From the NCBI GenBank assembly GCA_024372625.1, contig CP099604.1:225856-289855 (forward strand): 64,000 nt of DNA, read 5' to 3'. Under the pieces are notes generated by a model that did not search any database, was not told where the DNA came from, and worked only from the letters and a program-made list of their open reading frames with translations. Source of the DNA: Comamonadaceae bacterium OTU4NAUVB1 (GTDB lineage Bacteria; Pseudomonadota; Gammaproteobacteria; Burkholderiales; Burkholderiaceae_C). A program made the translations under genes and the position numbers. Position 1 is the first letter of the stretch; each line of letters starts with the position of its first letter. Below, in pieces: positions 1 through 8,956 of the stretch.

Positions 1-198
1 CTCGGCTACGCGAAGCGGCTGCACGACGCCGGCATCCCGGTATGCAGCCAGGTGCTCGCGAGCGCCCGGGGCTGGCCCGAGGCCCTGGCCGATCCCGCCA
101 CGGCCGACTCGGCCTGTCCCTGCTCGGCCTCGGTGCTGCAGCAGTTCCGCCGCTTCTTCGAACAGACCCGGACGACGGCGCCCCGACCGCCCGACTAG
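1..198 (+). CDS. C-terminal end of a probable alpha/beta hydrolase (partial)
   Basis: An open frame enters from the left edge and ends at TAG 196-198, giving 65 residues. The stretch YAKRLHDAGIPV is typical of the strand just before the catalytic His in alpha/beta-hydrolase-fold-3 esterases, and the end VLQQFRRFFEQT fits their last helix. The usual H-G motif is not clear, so the family call is tentative. It is followed by 187 bp without a gene before the efflux operon. Confidence 0.4.
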   Translation, partial: LGYAKRLHDAGIPVCSQVLASARGWPEALADPATADSACPCSASVLQQFRRFFEQTRTTAPRPPD

Positions 199-385
199 CC
201 GCGAGGGGCGACCGCCCCGACCCACCGCACCACGACCTTTCCCGGGCCGACCGCCGACGCGGCGCCAGCCCCGGCCGCCGCATGGCGGCCCCGACCCCGA
301 TCTCCGCCCTGTCGTTCGCGCCCCGCGCCCCGGGGCGGCGAGCCGGGCCCGCGCATTCACGACAACAGCCAACGAGGAACCCGCC

Positions 386-1627
386 ATGTCCCATCACCTC
401 CCCCACCGACTCTCGGCCATCGCGCGCCGTGGCCTCTGGCCCACGCTGACGCTGCTGACCGCCGTCGCCGCCTTCGCGGCGGCGCTTTTCGGACTGCGCA
501 GCGCCGATGCCGGCGAGCCCGCCGCCGCGCCGCCCGCGCCGGCGGTGTCCGTCGCCACGGTCGCGCAGAGCGAAGTCACGGCCTGGGACGAGTTCTCCGG
601 CCGCCTGGAGGCGGTGGAACGCGTCGACGTGCGCTCCCGCGTCGCCGGCGCCCTGCAGTCGGTGCACTTCAAGGAAGGCTCGCTGGTGAAGAAGGGCGAC
701 CTGCTCATCACCATCGACCCGGCGCCCTACGCGGCCGAGGTCGAGCGCGCCGAGGCGCAGGTCGCCTCGGCGCAGGCCCGCGCCTCGTTCAGCCGCAGTG
801 AACAGGAGCGCTCGCGCCGCCTGTTCGAGGAGCGCGCCATCGCCCAGCGCGAGGCCGACGAGCGCGTCAACGCCACCCGCGAGGCCGACGCCAGCCTGCG
901 CGCCGCGCAGGCCTCGCTGCAGTCGGCGCGGCTGAGCCTGGGCCACACGCAGGTCCGCGCCCCGGTCGCGGGCCGCGTCGGACGCATCGAGGTCACGGTC
1001 GGCAACCTGGTCTCGGCCGGTCCGGGCTCGCCCGTGCTGACGACGCTGGTGTCGGTCAGCCCGATCTACGCGAGCTTCGACGCCGACGAACAGACCGTCG
1101 GCCGCGCGCTGAAGGACACCGCCGGCGCCACGGGCGCCCGGGGCGCGCTCGACCGCATCCCGGTGCGCATGGGCACCGCGGCCACCGACGGGACGCCCTT
1201 GGAGGGCCGGCTGCAGCTGATCGACAACCAGGTCGACGCGCGCAGCGGCACCGTGCGCGTGCGCGCCGCCTTCGACAACGCCGACGGCGCGCTCCTGCCC
1301 GGCCAGTTCGCCCGCATCCGCATGGGCCAGGCGCACAGCAGCCGCGTCGTGCTGGTGAGCGAGCGTGCCATCGGCACCGACCAGAGCAAGAAGTTCGTGC
1401 TGGTGGTCGACGCCAACGACAAGGCCGAATACCGCGAGGTCACGCTAGGCGCGCCGGCCAACGGGCTGCGCGTGGTGAGCGCCGGCCTGAAGGCGGGCGA
1501 GCGCGTGATCGTCAACGGCCTGCAGCACGTGCGCCCCGGCACGGTGGTCGCGCCGAAGACGGTGCCGATGGAAGCGCGCGCGTCCGTGGCGGCGCCCGCC
1601 CCGGCCAAGCTGGCCACCAACACCTGA
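386..1627 (+). CDS. RND efflux periplasmic adaptor (MexE-like membrane fusion protein)
   Basis: This 413-residue protein is the periplasmic adaptor linking an inner-membrane RND pump to an outer-membrane channel. It has an N-terminal hydrophobic segment (about residues 15-36), a biotinyl-lipoyl half (VDVRSRVAGALQSVHFKEG), an alpha-helical hairpin rich in Ala/Glu/Arg (about 115-190), the second lipoyl half (VRAPVAGRVGRIEVTVGNLV) and C-terminal beta-barrel and membrane-proximal domains (LLPGQFARIRMG). GAGGA lies a few bases before the ATG. It leads a three-gene operon, with 10 bp to the pump gene. The sequence is closest in style to MexE of MexEF-OprN. No dedicated regulator is visible next to it, so the inducer and substrates cannot be told. 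Confidence 0.93.
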   Translation: MSHHLPHRLSAIARRGLWPTLTLLTAVAAFAAALFGLRSADAGEPAAAPPAPAVSVATVAQSEVTAWDEFSGRLEAVERVDVRSRVAGALQSVHFKEGSLVKKGDLLITIDPAPYAAEVERAEAQVASAQARASFSRSEQERSRRLFEERAIAQREADERVNATREADASLRAAQASLQSARLSLGHTQVRAPVAGRVGRIEVTVGNLVSAGPGSPVLTTLVSVSPIYASFDADEQTVGRALKDTAGATGARGALDRIPVRMGTAATDGTPLEGRLQLIDNQVDARSGTVRVRAAFDNADGALLPGQFARIRMGQAHSSRVVLVSERAIGTDQSKKFVLVVDANDKAEYREVTLGAPANGLRVVSAGLKAGERVIVNGLQHVRPGTVVAPKTVPMEARASVAAPAPAKLATNT

Positions 1628-1637
1628 GTCGACGGCC

Positions 1638-4600
1638 ATGAACTTCTCCAGATTCTTCATCGACCGGCCGATCTTCGCCGGCGTGCTGTCGGTGCTGATG
1701 GTCATCGCCGGGCTGGTCGCCCTGCGCGGGCTGCCGATCTCCGAGTACCCCGAGGTCGCGCCGCCGTCCGTGGTGGTGCGCGCCCAGTACCCCGGCGCCA
1801 ACCCCAAGGTGATCGCCGAGACCGTCGCCACGCCGATCGAGGAACAGATCAACGGCGTCGAGGGCATGCTCTACATGGGCAGCCAGGCGACCACCGACGG
1901 CGTGATGACGCTGACCGTCACCTTCAAGCTCGGCACCGATCCGGACAAGGCCCAGCAGCTGGTGCAGAACCGCGTCTCGCAGGCCGAGCCGCGCCTGCCG
2001 GAGGAGGTGCGCCGCCTCGGCATCACGACCATCAAGAGCGCGCCCGACCTGACGATGGTGGTGCACATGGTCTCGCCCAACGGGCGCTACGACATCAACT
2101 ACCTGCGCAACTACGCGGTGCTCAACGTCAAGGACCGGCTCGCGCGCATCGGTGGCGTCGGCCAGGTGCAGATCTTCGGTGGCGGCGACTACGCGATGCG
2201 CGTCTGGCTCGACCCGCAGAAGGTCGCGCAGCGCGGGCTGTCGGCCAGCGACGTCGTGGCCGCGATCCGTGGCCAGAACATCCAGGCCGCGGCCGGCGTC
2301 GTCGGCGCGTCGCCGGGCCTGCCGGGCGTGGACATGCAGCTGTCGATCAACGCGCAGGGCCGCCTGCAGAGCGAGGAGGAGTTCGGCGACATCATCGTCA
2401 GGACCGGCACCGAGGGCGGCGCCACCCAGGTCACGCGGCTGCGCGACATCGGCCGCCTGGAGATGGGCGCGGCCGACTATTCGCTGCGCTCGCTGCTCAA
2501 CAACGACGCGGCCGTGGGCATGGGCGTGTTCCAGTCGCCGGGCTCCAACGCGCTGGACATCTCGCGCGACGTGCGCGCCACCATGGACGCGCTGGCCCAG
2601 GGCATGCCCGAGGGCGTGGAATACCGCATCGCCTACGACCCCACGCAGTTCGTGCGGGCCTCCATCGAGTCGGTGATCCACACCCTGCTCGAAGCCATCG
2701 CGCTGGTGGTGCTGGTGGTGATCCTGTTCCTGCAGACCTGGCGCGCCTCGATCATCCCGCTGCTGGCGGTGCCGGTGTCGGTGGTGGGCACCTTCGCGGT
2801 GCTGCACCTGCTGGGCTTCTCGATCAACGCGCTGAGCCTGTTCGGGCTGGTGCTGGCGATCGGCATCGTGGTGGACGACGCCATCGTGGTGGTGGAGAAC
2901 GTCGAGCGCAACATCGAGTCCGGCCTGGCCCCGCGCGAGGCGACCTACAAGGCGATGCGCGAGGTCTCCGGGCCGATCGTGGCGATCGCGCTGGTGCTGG
3001 TGGCGGTGTTCGTGCCGCTGGCCTTCATCAGCGGCCTCACCGGGCAGTTCTACAAGCAGTTCGCGGTGACCATCGCGATCTCGACGGTGATCTCGGCGAT
3101 CAATTCGCTGACGCTGTCGCCCGCGCTCGCCGCCCTGCTCCTGCGCGGCCACGACCAGCCCAGGGACGCGCTCACCCGCGGCATGGACCGGGTCCTCGGC
3201 GGGCTGTTCCGCGGCTTCAACCGCCTGTTCCACCGCGGCTCCGAGGCCTACGGCGGCGGCGTCAAGGCCGTCGTCTCGCGCAAGACGCTGATGCTGGTGA
3301 TCTACCTGGCGCTGGTCGGGGTGACCTTCGGGCTGTTCAAGATGGTCCCGGGCGGCTTCGTGCCGGCGCAGGACAAGCAGTACCTCATCGGCTTCGCGCA
3401 GCTGCCCGACGGCGCCACGCTCGACCGCACCGAGGACGTCATCCACCGCATGGGCGAGCTGGTCAAGCAGAACCCGAACGTCGAGGACGCCCTCGCCTTC
3501 CCGGGCCTGTCGATCAACGGCTTCACCAACAGCTCCAACTCGGGCGTGGTGTTCGTGACGCTCAAGCCGTTCGCCCAGCGCAGGCAGAAGGACCAGAGCG
3601 GCGGCGCGGTGGCCGGCCAGCTCAACCAGGCCTTCGGCGCCATCCAGGACGCCTTCATCGTGATGTTCCCGCCGCCGCCGGTCGCCGGCCTGGGCACCAC
3701 CGGCGGCTTCAAGCTGCAGCTGGAGGACCGGGGCTCGCTCGGCTACGAGGCCATGGACGCGGCGGTCAAGGCCTTCATGGCCAAGGCGCGCCAGTCGCCC
3801 GAGCTCGCCGGGCTGTTCACCAGCTGGCAGGTCAACGTGCCGCAGCTCTACGCCGACATCGACCGCACCAAGGCGCGCCAGCTGGGCGTGCCGGTGACCG
3901 ACATCTTCGACACCCTGCAGATCTACCTGGGCAGCCTCTACGCCAACGACTTCAACAAGTTCGGCCGCACCTACTCCGTGCGCGTCCAGGCCGACGCGCC
4001 CTACCGGGCCCGGGCCGAGGACGTCGGCCTGCTGAAGGTGCGCTCGACGGCCGGCGAGATGGTGCCGCTGTCGGCGCTGCTGAAGGTGGGGGCGAGCTTC
4101 GGGCCGGAGCGCGCGATGCGCTACAACGGCTACCTGTCGGCCGACGTCAACGGCGGCCCGGCCCCCGGCGTCTCGTCGGGCCAGGCGCAGGCGGCGATCC
4201 AGCGCATCGCCGCCGAGACCCTGCCCAAGGGCATCGGCTACGAATGGACCGAGCTGACCTACCAGGAGATCCTGGCCGGCAACTCCGCCTTCCTGGTGTT
4301 CCCGCTGGCCATCCTGCTGGTGTTCCTGGTGCTGGCCGCGCAGTACGAGAGCCTGACGCTGCCACTGTCGATCATCCTGATCGTGCCGATGGGGCTGCTC
4401 GCCGCCATGACGGGCGTCTGGCTCTCGGGTGGGGACAACAACGTCTTCACGCAGATCGGGCTGATCGTGCTGGTCGGGCTGAGCGCGAAGAACGCCATCC
4501 TGATCGTCGAGTTCGCCCGCGAGCTGGAGTTCGCCGGCCGCACCCCCGTGCAGGCCGCCATCGAGGCGAGCCGGCTGCGGCTGCGCCCGATCCTGATGAC

Positions 4601-4868
4601 CTCGCTGGCGTTCGTGATGGGCGTGCTGCCGCTGGTGCTGTCCACCGGCGCGGGCGCCGAGATGCGCAGCGCCATGGGCGTGGCGGTGTTCGCCGGGATG
4701 ATCGGCGTGACCGCCTTCGGCCTGTTCCTCACGCCGGTGTTCTACGTCGCGCTGCGCCGGCTGGCCGGCAACCGGCCGCTCAAGCTGCACGGCGAGGTGC
4801 CGCACCACGCCGAGGCCTTCGCGCCCCCCGCCACCGCGCACCCCCACCCGTCCGCCCAAGGAGTCTGA
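1638..4868 (+). CDS. RND multidrug efflux pump, inner-membrane transporter (MexF/AcrB-like)
   Basis: A 1076-residue HAE1-type RND transporter exporting hydrophobic compounds at the cost of the proton gradient. It opens with MNFSRFFIDRPIFAGVLS, the usual RND start, has porter-domain repeats such as PGANPKVIAETVATPIEEQI, and carries the TM4 proton-relay motif GIVVDDAIVVVENVER (Asp pair). The second half repeats the layout (IGLIVLVGLSAKNAILIVEFA, with the TM10 lysine). Length and topology match full-length MexF/AcrB. The stop codon overlaps the ATG of the outer-membrane factor (ATGA), so the two genes are probably translationally coupled. Substrate specificity cannot be read from sequence alone. 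Confidence 0.96.
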   Translation: MNFSRFFIDRPIFAGVLSVLMVIAGLVALRGLPISEYPEVAPPSVVVRAQYPGANPKVIAETVATPIEEQINGVEGMLYMGSQATTDGVMTLTVTFKLGTDPDKAQQLVQNRVSQAEPRLPEEVRRLGITTIKSAPDLTMVVHMVSPNGRYDINYLRNYAVLNVKDRLARIGGVGQVQIFGGGDYAMRVWLDPQKVAQRGLSASDVVAAIRGQNIQAAAGVVGASPGLPGVDMQLSINAQGRLQSEEEFGDIIVRTGTEGGATQVTRLRDIGRLEMGAADYSLRSLLNNDAAVGMGVFQSPGSNALDISRDVRATMDALAQGMPEGVEYRIAYDPTQFVRASIESVIHTLLEAIALVVLVVILFLQTWRASIIPLLAVPVSVVGTFAVLHLLGFSINALSLFGLVLAIGIVVDDAIVVVENVERNIESGLAPREATYKAMREVSGPIVAIALVLVAVFVPLAFISGLTGQFYKQFAVTIAISTVISAINSLTLSPALAALLLRGHDQPRDALTRGMDRVLGGLFRGFNRLFHRGSEAYGGGVKAVVSRKTLMLVIYLALVGVTFGLFKMVPGGFVPAQDKQYLIGFAQLPDGATLDRTEDVIHRMGELVKQNPNVEDALAFPGLSINGFTNSSNSGVVFVTLKPFAQRRQKDQSGGAVAGQLNQAFGAIQDAFIVMFPPPPVAGLGTTGGFKLQLEDRGSLGYEAMDAAVKAFMAKARQSPELAGLFTSWQVNVPQLYADIDRTKARQLGVPVTDIFDTLQIYLGSLYANDFNKFGRTYSVRVQADAPYRARAEDVGLLKVRSTAGEMVPLSALLKVGASFGPERAMRYNGYLSADVNGGPAPGVSSGQAQAAIQRIAAETLPKGIGYEWTELTYQEILAGNSAFLVFPLAILLVFLVLAAQYESLTLPLSIILIVPMGLLAAMTGVWLSGGDNNVFTQIGLIVLVGLSAKNAILIVEFARELEFAGRTPVQAAIEASRLRLRPILMTSLAFVMGVLPLVLSTGAGAEMRSAMGVAVFAGMIGVTAFGLFLTPVFYVALRRLAGNRPLKLHGEVPHHAEAFAPPATAHPHPSAQGV

Positions 4869-6283
4869 TGATGAACACGCCGCTTTCCCTCCCGGGCCGC
4901 GCGCCGCGCGCGGCGTGGCTGCCGCTGGTCGCCGCCCTGCTCCTGGCCGGCTGCGCCTCGACGGCGTCGCTGGCGCCGCAGGCCGAGGCGCCCGCGCGGT
5001 TCAAGGAAGCCCCGACGGCGCAGGTCGCTACGGCGCCGGTCCCGGCCGCCGGCGACTGGTGGCGCGCCTTCGCCGATCCCGCGCTGGACGCGCTGGTCGA
5101 ACGCGCGGCGACGCGCAACACCGACATCGGCCGGGCCGCCGCCCGGCTGGCCGAAGCGCGCGCGATCGCCCGCACCGTCGATGCCGCCCGCGCGGTGCAG
5201 ATCGGGGTCGGCACGGGCGTGAACCGCGCCGCCGGCATCGGCCGCACCCCCGACGCCCGCCCGGCCACCGTGCTCAACGCCGGCGCGAACGTGTCCTACG
5301 AGGTCGACCTGTTCGGCCGGCTCGCCGGCGCCAGCAACGCCGCCGCCCTGGACGCCGCCTCGCGCGAGGCGCTGCTGCAGAGCGTCCGGCTGATCGTGCA
5401 GGCCGAGGTGGCGCAGCGCTACCTCCAGCTGCGCGCCACCGACGCCGAGCGCGACCTGGTGCGCGACACCGTGGCCGCCTACCGCGACACGCTCGACCTC
5501 ACCGAACGCCGCGAGCGCGCCGGCGACCTGGCCGAGCTCGACGTGGCGCGCGTGCAGACCGAGCTGTCCGCGACCGAGTCCGAGGCGCTGGCGCTGGACC
5601 GCCAGCGCGCGCTGCTCGAGCACGCGCTGGCCGTGCTGACCGGCGACGCCGCGTCGGACTTCGACCTCGCCGCCGGCGACTGGACCACCGCCCTGCCCGC
5701 GATCCCCGCCGGCGTGCCCGCGACGGTGCTGGCGCGCCGGCCCGACGTGGCCGCCGCCCAGCGCACGGTGATGGCGGCGCAGGCGCGCCTGGGCGTCGCG
5801 CAGACGGCCTGGCTGCCGGCCATCGCCCTGACCGGCGCGGGCGGCTTCGCCTCGCCGGACCTGGGCGACCTGTTCCGGTGGTCGGCGCGTTCGTGGGGCA
5901 TCGGCGCGCTGCTGTCGCTGCCGCTGCTCGACGGCGGGCGCCGCGAGGCTGGCGTGCAGACCGCCTCGGCGCAGCTCGACGGCGCGCTGAGCGACTACCG
6001 CGACCGGGTGCTGGTGGCCTTCCGGGAGGTCGAGGACGAACTGGCCTCGCTGAGCCTGCTCGATCGGCAGTCGGCGGTCCAGGCCCGGGCAGTGGCCTCG
6101 GCGCGGCGCGCCACGGCGCTGTCGGACACGCGCTACCGCAACGGCATGGTGAGCCAGCTCGAGCTGCTCGACGCGCGCCGCAGCGAGCTGCGCAACCGCC
6201 GCCAGGCGTTGCAGGTGCGCTCGGCGCAGTACCAGTCGACGGTGGGGCTGATCCGGGCGCTGGGCGGCGGCTGGTCGGTCTAG
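4868..6283 (+). CDS. Outer-membrane factor lipoprotein of the RND pump (OprM/NodT family)
   Basis: A 471-residue TolC-like channel. The N-terminus is a lipoprotein signal with lipobox LLAGC (acylated Cys near residue 28), followed by two OEP repeats containing the family motifs WWRAFADPALDALVERA, YEVDLFGRLAGA and RRPDVAAAQRTVMAAQARLG. The start overlaps the pump stop codon; a second ATG three bases on is equally possible. It completes the MexEF-OprM-like tripartite complex. The stop codon overlaps, tail to tail, the end of the opposing decayed Fic gene by four bases. Confidence 0.94.
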   Translation: MMNTPLSLPGRAPRAAWLPLVAALLLAGCASTASLAPQAEAPARFKEAPTAQVATAPVPAAGDWWRAFADPALDALVERAATRNTDIGRAAARLAEARAIARTVDAARAVQIGVGTGVNRAAGIGRTPDARPATVLNAGANVSYEVDLFGRLAGASNAAALDAASREALLQSVRLIVQAEVAQRYLQLRATDAERDLVRDTVAAYRDTLDLTERRERAGDLAELDVARVQTELSATESEALALDRQRALLEHALAVLTGDAASDFDLAAGDWTTALPAIPAGVPATVLARRPDVAAAQRTVMAAQARLGVAQTAWLPAIALTGAGGFASPDLGDLFRWSARSWGIGALLSLPLLDGGRREAGVQTASAQLDGALSDYRDRVLVAFREVEDELASLSLLDRQSAVQARAVASARRATALSDTRYRNGMVSQLELLDARRSELRNRRQALQVRSAQYQSTVGLIRALGGGWSV

Positions 6284-7025
6284 GGCGGGAGGTCTCCGGC
6301 GTCCAGCCGCGTCCGGATGCGCGCGAGGGCGGCCTTCCGCGCTTCCCGGTCGCCGGGCAGCCGGGCGGCGAAATGCGCCGGCGCCGCGTGCATCGTCCGG
6401 TAGGCCGGCGCGAGCCCGGGGTGGCGCCGCAGCGCATCGGCCAGCGGCAGGCGCTCGAACGCCACGGCGCGCGTCGGCCGCACGGCGTCGCGCAGCAGGT
6501 CGGGCAGCGCGGGGTGGTCCGCCAGCCGGGCCCGGGTGCGGACAAGCTTCTTCAGGGTGTCCGGATGCCGCACCAGCGGCAGCGCGATCTCGTTCACGCT
6601 GCGGTCGCGGGCCATGCAGAGCCGGTCGCGGCCGTCCGCGCTGCGGGCGAAGCGGTCCCAGTCGATGTCGTGGCCCGCCTCTCCGGCGAACTGGCCGACG
6701 AAGGTCCGCGGGGTTCGGCGGTTGCCGTCGGAAAACGGGTGCGCGTGATCGAGTCCGGCGTGGAGCGCGCCGATGCGGCGCGTGAAGCCGGCGGTGTCCA
6801 GGCCGCGCAGCCCTCCAGGGCGACCGACGCGCGGCCGAACCGCACGGCGTCCTCGCGCTCGAATCGCGGCGACGCGGGAATGGCGTCGTTCGCCGCGCCG
6901 AGGTCCCGGGCACCGACGCGCCGGACGTGGTCGCGCATGAGCCCGCGCAGCACCTGCGAGGCCGGACGATGGTCGCCCGAGGCGGCCTCGGCGAACTCGG
7001 CCCGCAGCGCCGGTTCATGTGCCAT
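6280..7025 (-). pseudogene. Decayed antitoxin-Fic (VbhA/VbhT-type) toxin-antitoxin gene, deleted and frameshifted
   Basis: Reading from ATG 7023-7025, the first frame gives an antitoxin-like N-terminus (LRAEFAEAASGDHRPASQVL) followed by the Fic-inhibitory signature S-x-x-x-E-G (SVALEG, residues 67-72). The frame is then lost near 6808. A second minus frame continues with IGALHAGLDHAHPFSDGNRR and ends as a Fic C-terminal region at TAG 6280-6282. The Fic signature HPFxxGNGRxxR reads HPFSDGNRRTPR, so one conserved Gly has become Arg. The N-terminal half of the Fic fold is missing. In Fic/VbhA systems the toxin AMPylates target proteins and the antitoxin helix blocks it. Here a deletion seems to have fused the two genes and a frameshift then broke them. 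Confidence 0.72.
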
Positions 7026-7184
7026 CGATGCATGGACAGCGTACCGACGCGCCATGCCCGCCCCCCCCCATGCTCGGACGGCGGCGTCCCGGCGGCCCGA
7101 CGCAAGGAGACGGCGCGTTCGGACACGGCGCCGGCCGTTTCGGGGACAGGGTTCGGATTCACACCTCCATGATCGACGAGCGCG

Positions 7185-8942
7185 ATGCCGGTTCCAGACC
7201 TCCTCCATCGGCATTTCACGGGCCGCACCCGGATGAAAAGCCGCCAGCCCGCTCCGGCGACCACGCCCTACGAGTTCAAGCCGCACGAGCGCGCGGCGAT
7301 GCCGGGCTCGCCGGCCACGCCGGAGCACCCGACCGGCCGGCGCGTCGCCTACTTCCTCGTCGCCGTCCTGGTCGGGCTGACCGGGGGTTTCGGCAACGCG
7401 CTGATCGCGGCCAACCTGGTCAACGTCCAGGGCACGCTCGGGCTCTACACCGACCAGGCGGCGTGGCTGTCCACCGCCTACCTGATGACCAACATCTGCA
7501 TGAACATGCTGCTGATCAAGTTCCGCCAGCAGTTCGGGCTGAACCTGTTCATCCGCATCTTCCTGGGCACGCACGTGCTGCTGACGCTGGGCCACCTGTT
7601 CGTGCACAGCTTCGCGAGCGCCATCGCGGTGCGCGCGGCCAGCGGGGTGTCCGCCGGGGTGCTGAGTTCGCTGTCGCTGTTCTATTTCATCCAGGCGCTG
7701 CCGGCGCGCTGGCGCATGAAGGCGATCGTGCTGGGCGTGGGCGTGCCGCAGCTGGCCACGCCCCTGGCGCGGCTGTTCTCGTCGGACCTGCTGGAGTTCG
7801 GCGGCTGGCGCTCGCTCTACCACTTCGAGCTCGGCCTGGCGGTGCTGTCGCTGGCGGCGGTGGCGCTGTTTCGGCTGCCGCCGAGCGAGCGCATCAAGGT
7901 CTTCGAGAAGCTCGACCTGGTCACCTTCGCGCTGTTCGCGCCCGGCATGGCGCTGCTGTGCGCGGTGCTGGGCCAGGGCCGCATCCTCTGGTGGACCGAG
8001 GTGCCCTGGCTGGGCTGGGCGCTGTGCGGCGCCATCGCGCTGCTGTCGGTGGCGATGGTGATCGAGCACAACCGGGCCAATCCGCTGCTCAACACCCGCT
8101 GGCTGGGCAGCGGCGACATCGTGCGCTTCGCGCTGGTCGCCACGCTGATGCGGCTGCTGCTGTCGGAGCAGAGCTTCGGCGTGGTCGGCCTGCTGACCAC
8201 GCTGGGCGTGGGCAACGACCAGCTGGTGGGCCTGTTCGCCTGGGTCACGCTGGCGACGGTGGCCGGCATCGCCGTCAGCGCCTTCACCATCGACCCCCAG
8301 AAGCTGGGCACGCCCATCGTGGTGGCACTGGCCTGCATCGCGGTGGGCAGCTTCCTCGACACGCGCGCCACCAGCCTGTACCGGCCGCAGAACTTCGTCG
8401 TCAGCCAGTCGCTCCTGGGCTTCGCGGCCGCCCTGTTCGTGGGGCCGGCGCTGCTGTTCGGACTGACGCAGGCGCTGAAGAAGGGGCCGTCGCACTTGGT
8501 GAGCTTCTCGGCGCTGTTCGGCATCACGCAGAGCCTGGGCGGGCTGGCCGGCGGCGCGCTGCTGGGCACCTTCCAGGTGATGCGCGAGAAATTCCATTCG
8601 CACGAGTTGGTGCAGTCGATCACCCTGACCGACCCTCTGGTGGCCGCGCGCGTGCAGGCCGGCGCCGGCGCCTACGGCCGCGTGCTCGGCGATGCGGCTT
8701 TGCGGCAGGCCGAGGGCGGTGCATCGTTGTCCCAGCTCGTCACGCGCGAGGCCAACGTGCTGGCCTTCAACGACGTCTTCCTGGTCGTGGGCGTGTTCGC
8801 CTGCGTCGCGGTGCTGTGGGTGGACTTCCTGGTGGTGCGCGGCCGCCGCCGTGCCGCCGCCGCCGTACCCGCCACCCCACCGGCCACCCCACCGGCCATG
8901 GCGCCCGCTTCCGCCGTCCCCGCCACTTCGCCATCCCGCTAG
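7185..8942 (+). CDS. MFS efflux transporter, DHA2/EmrB-like
   Basis: A 585-residue inner-membrane transporter of the major facilitator superfamily, with many hydrophobic helices starting at about residue 50 (YFLVAVLVGLTGGFGNALIA). QAAWLSTAYLMTNICMNML corresponds to the conserved EmrB region of helix 2, and the total length fits the 14-TM DHA2 group. It is followed after 14 bp by an EmrA-like adaptor and then an outer-membrane factor, so it is probably the pump of an EmrAB-TolC-type export system. The start is uncertain: ATG 7185 is used, but the in-frame ATG at 7233 gives a more typical N-terminus; neither has a strong Shine-Dalgarno. The C-terminal tail is a low-complexity Ala/Pro run. Confidence 0.9.
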   Translation: MPVPDLLHRHFTGRTRMKSRQPAPATTPYEFKPHERAAMPGSPATPEHPTGRRVAYFLVAVLVGLTGGFGNALIAANLVNVQGTLGLYTDQAAWLSTAYLMTNICMNMLLIKFRQQFGLNLFIRIFLGTHVLLTLGHLFVHSFASAIAVRAASGVSAGVLSSLSLFYFIQALPARWRMKAIVLGVGVPQLATPLARLFSSDLLEFGGWRSLYHFELGLAVLSLAAVALFRLPPSERIKVFEKLDLVTFALFAPGMALLCAVLGQGRILWWTEVPWLGWALCGAIALLSVAMVIEHNRANPLLNTRWLGSGDIVRFALVATLMRLLLSEQSFGVVGLLTTLGVGNDQLVGLFAWVTLATVAGIAVSAFTIDPQKLGTPIVVALACIAVGSFLDTRATSLYRPQNFVVSQSLLGFAAALFVGPALLFGLTQALKKGPSHLVSFSALFGITQSLGGLAGGALLGTFQVMREKFHSHELVQSITLTDPLVAARVQAGAGAYGRVLGDAALRQAEGGASLSQLVTREANVLAFNDVFLVVGVFACVAVLWVDFLVVRGRRRAAAAVPATPPATPPAMAPASAVPATSPSR

Positions 8943-8956
8943 CGCCATCGATTCCC

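Noticed and set aside
1512..4859. A minus-strand open frame of about 1,100 codons opposite the RND pump gene, and similar long frames opposite many genes up to 37 kb
   Set aside because: These are shadows caused by very high GC. They have His/Arg/Gln-rich nonsense composition and no family motifs, while the other strand carries well-known proteins.
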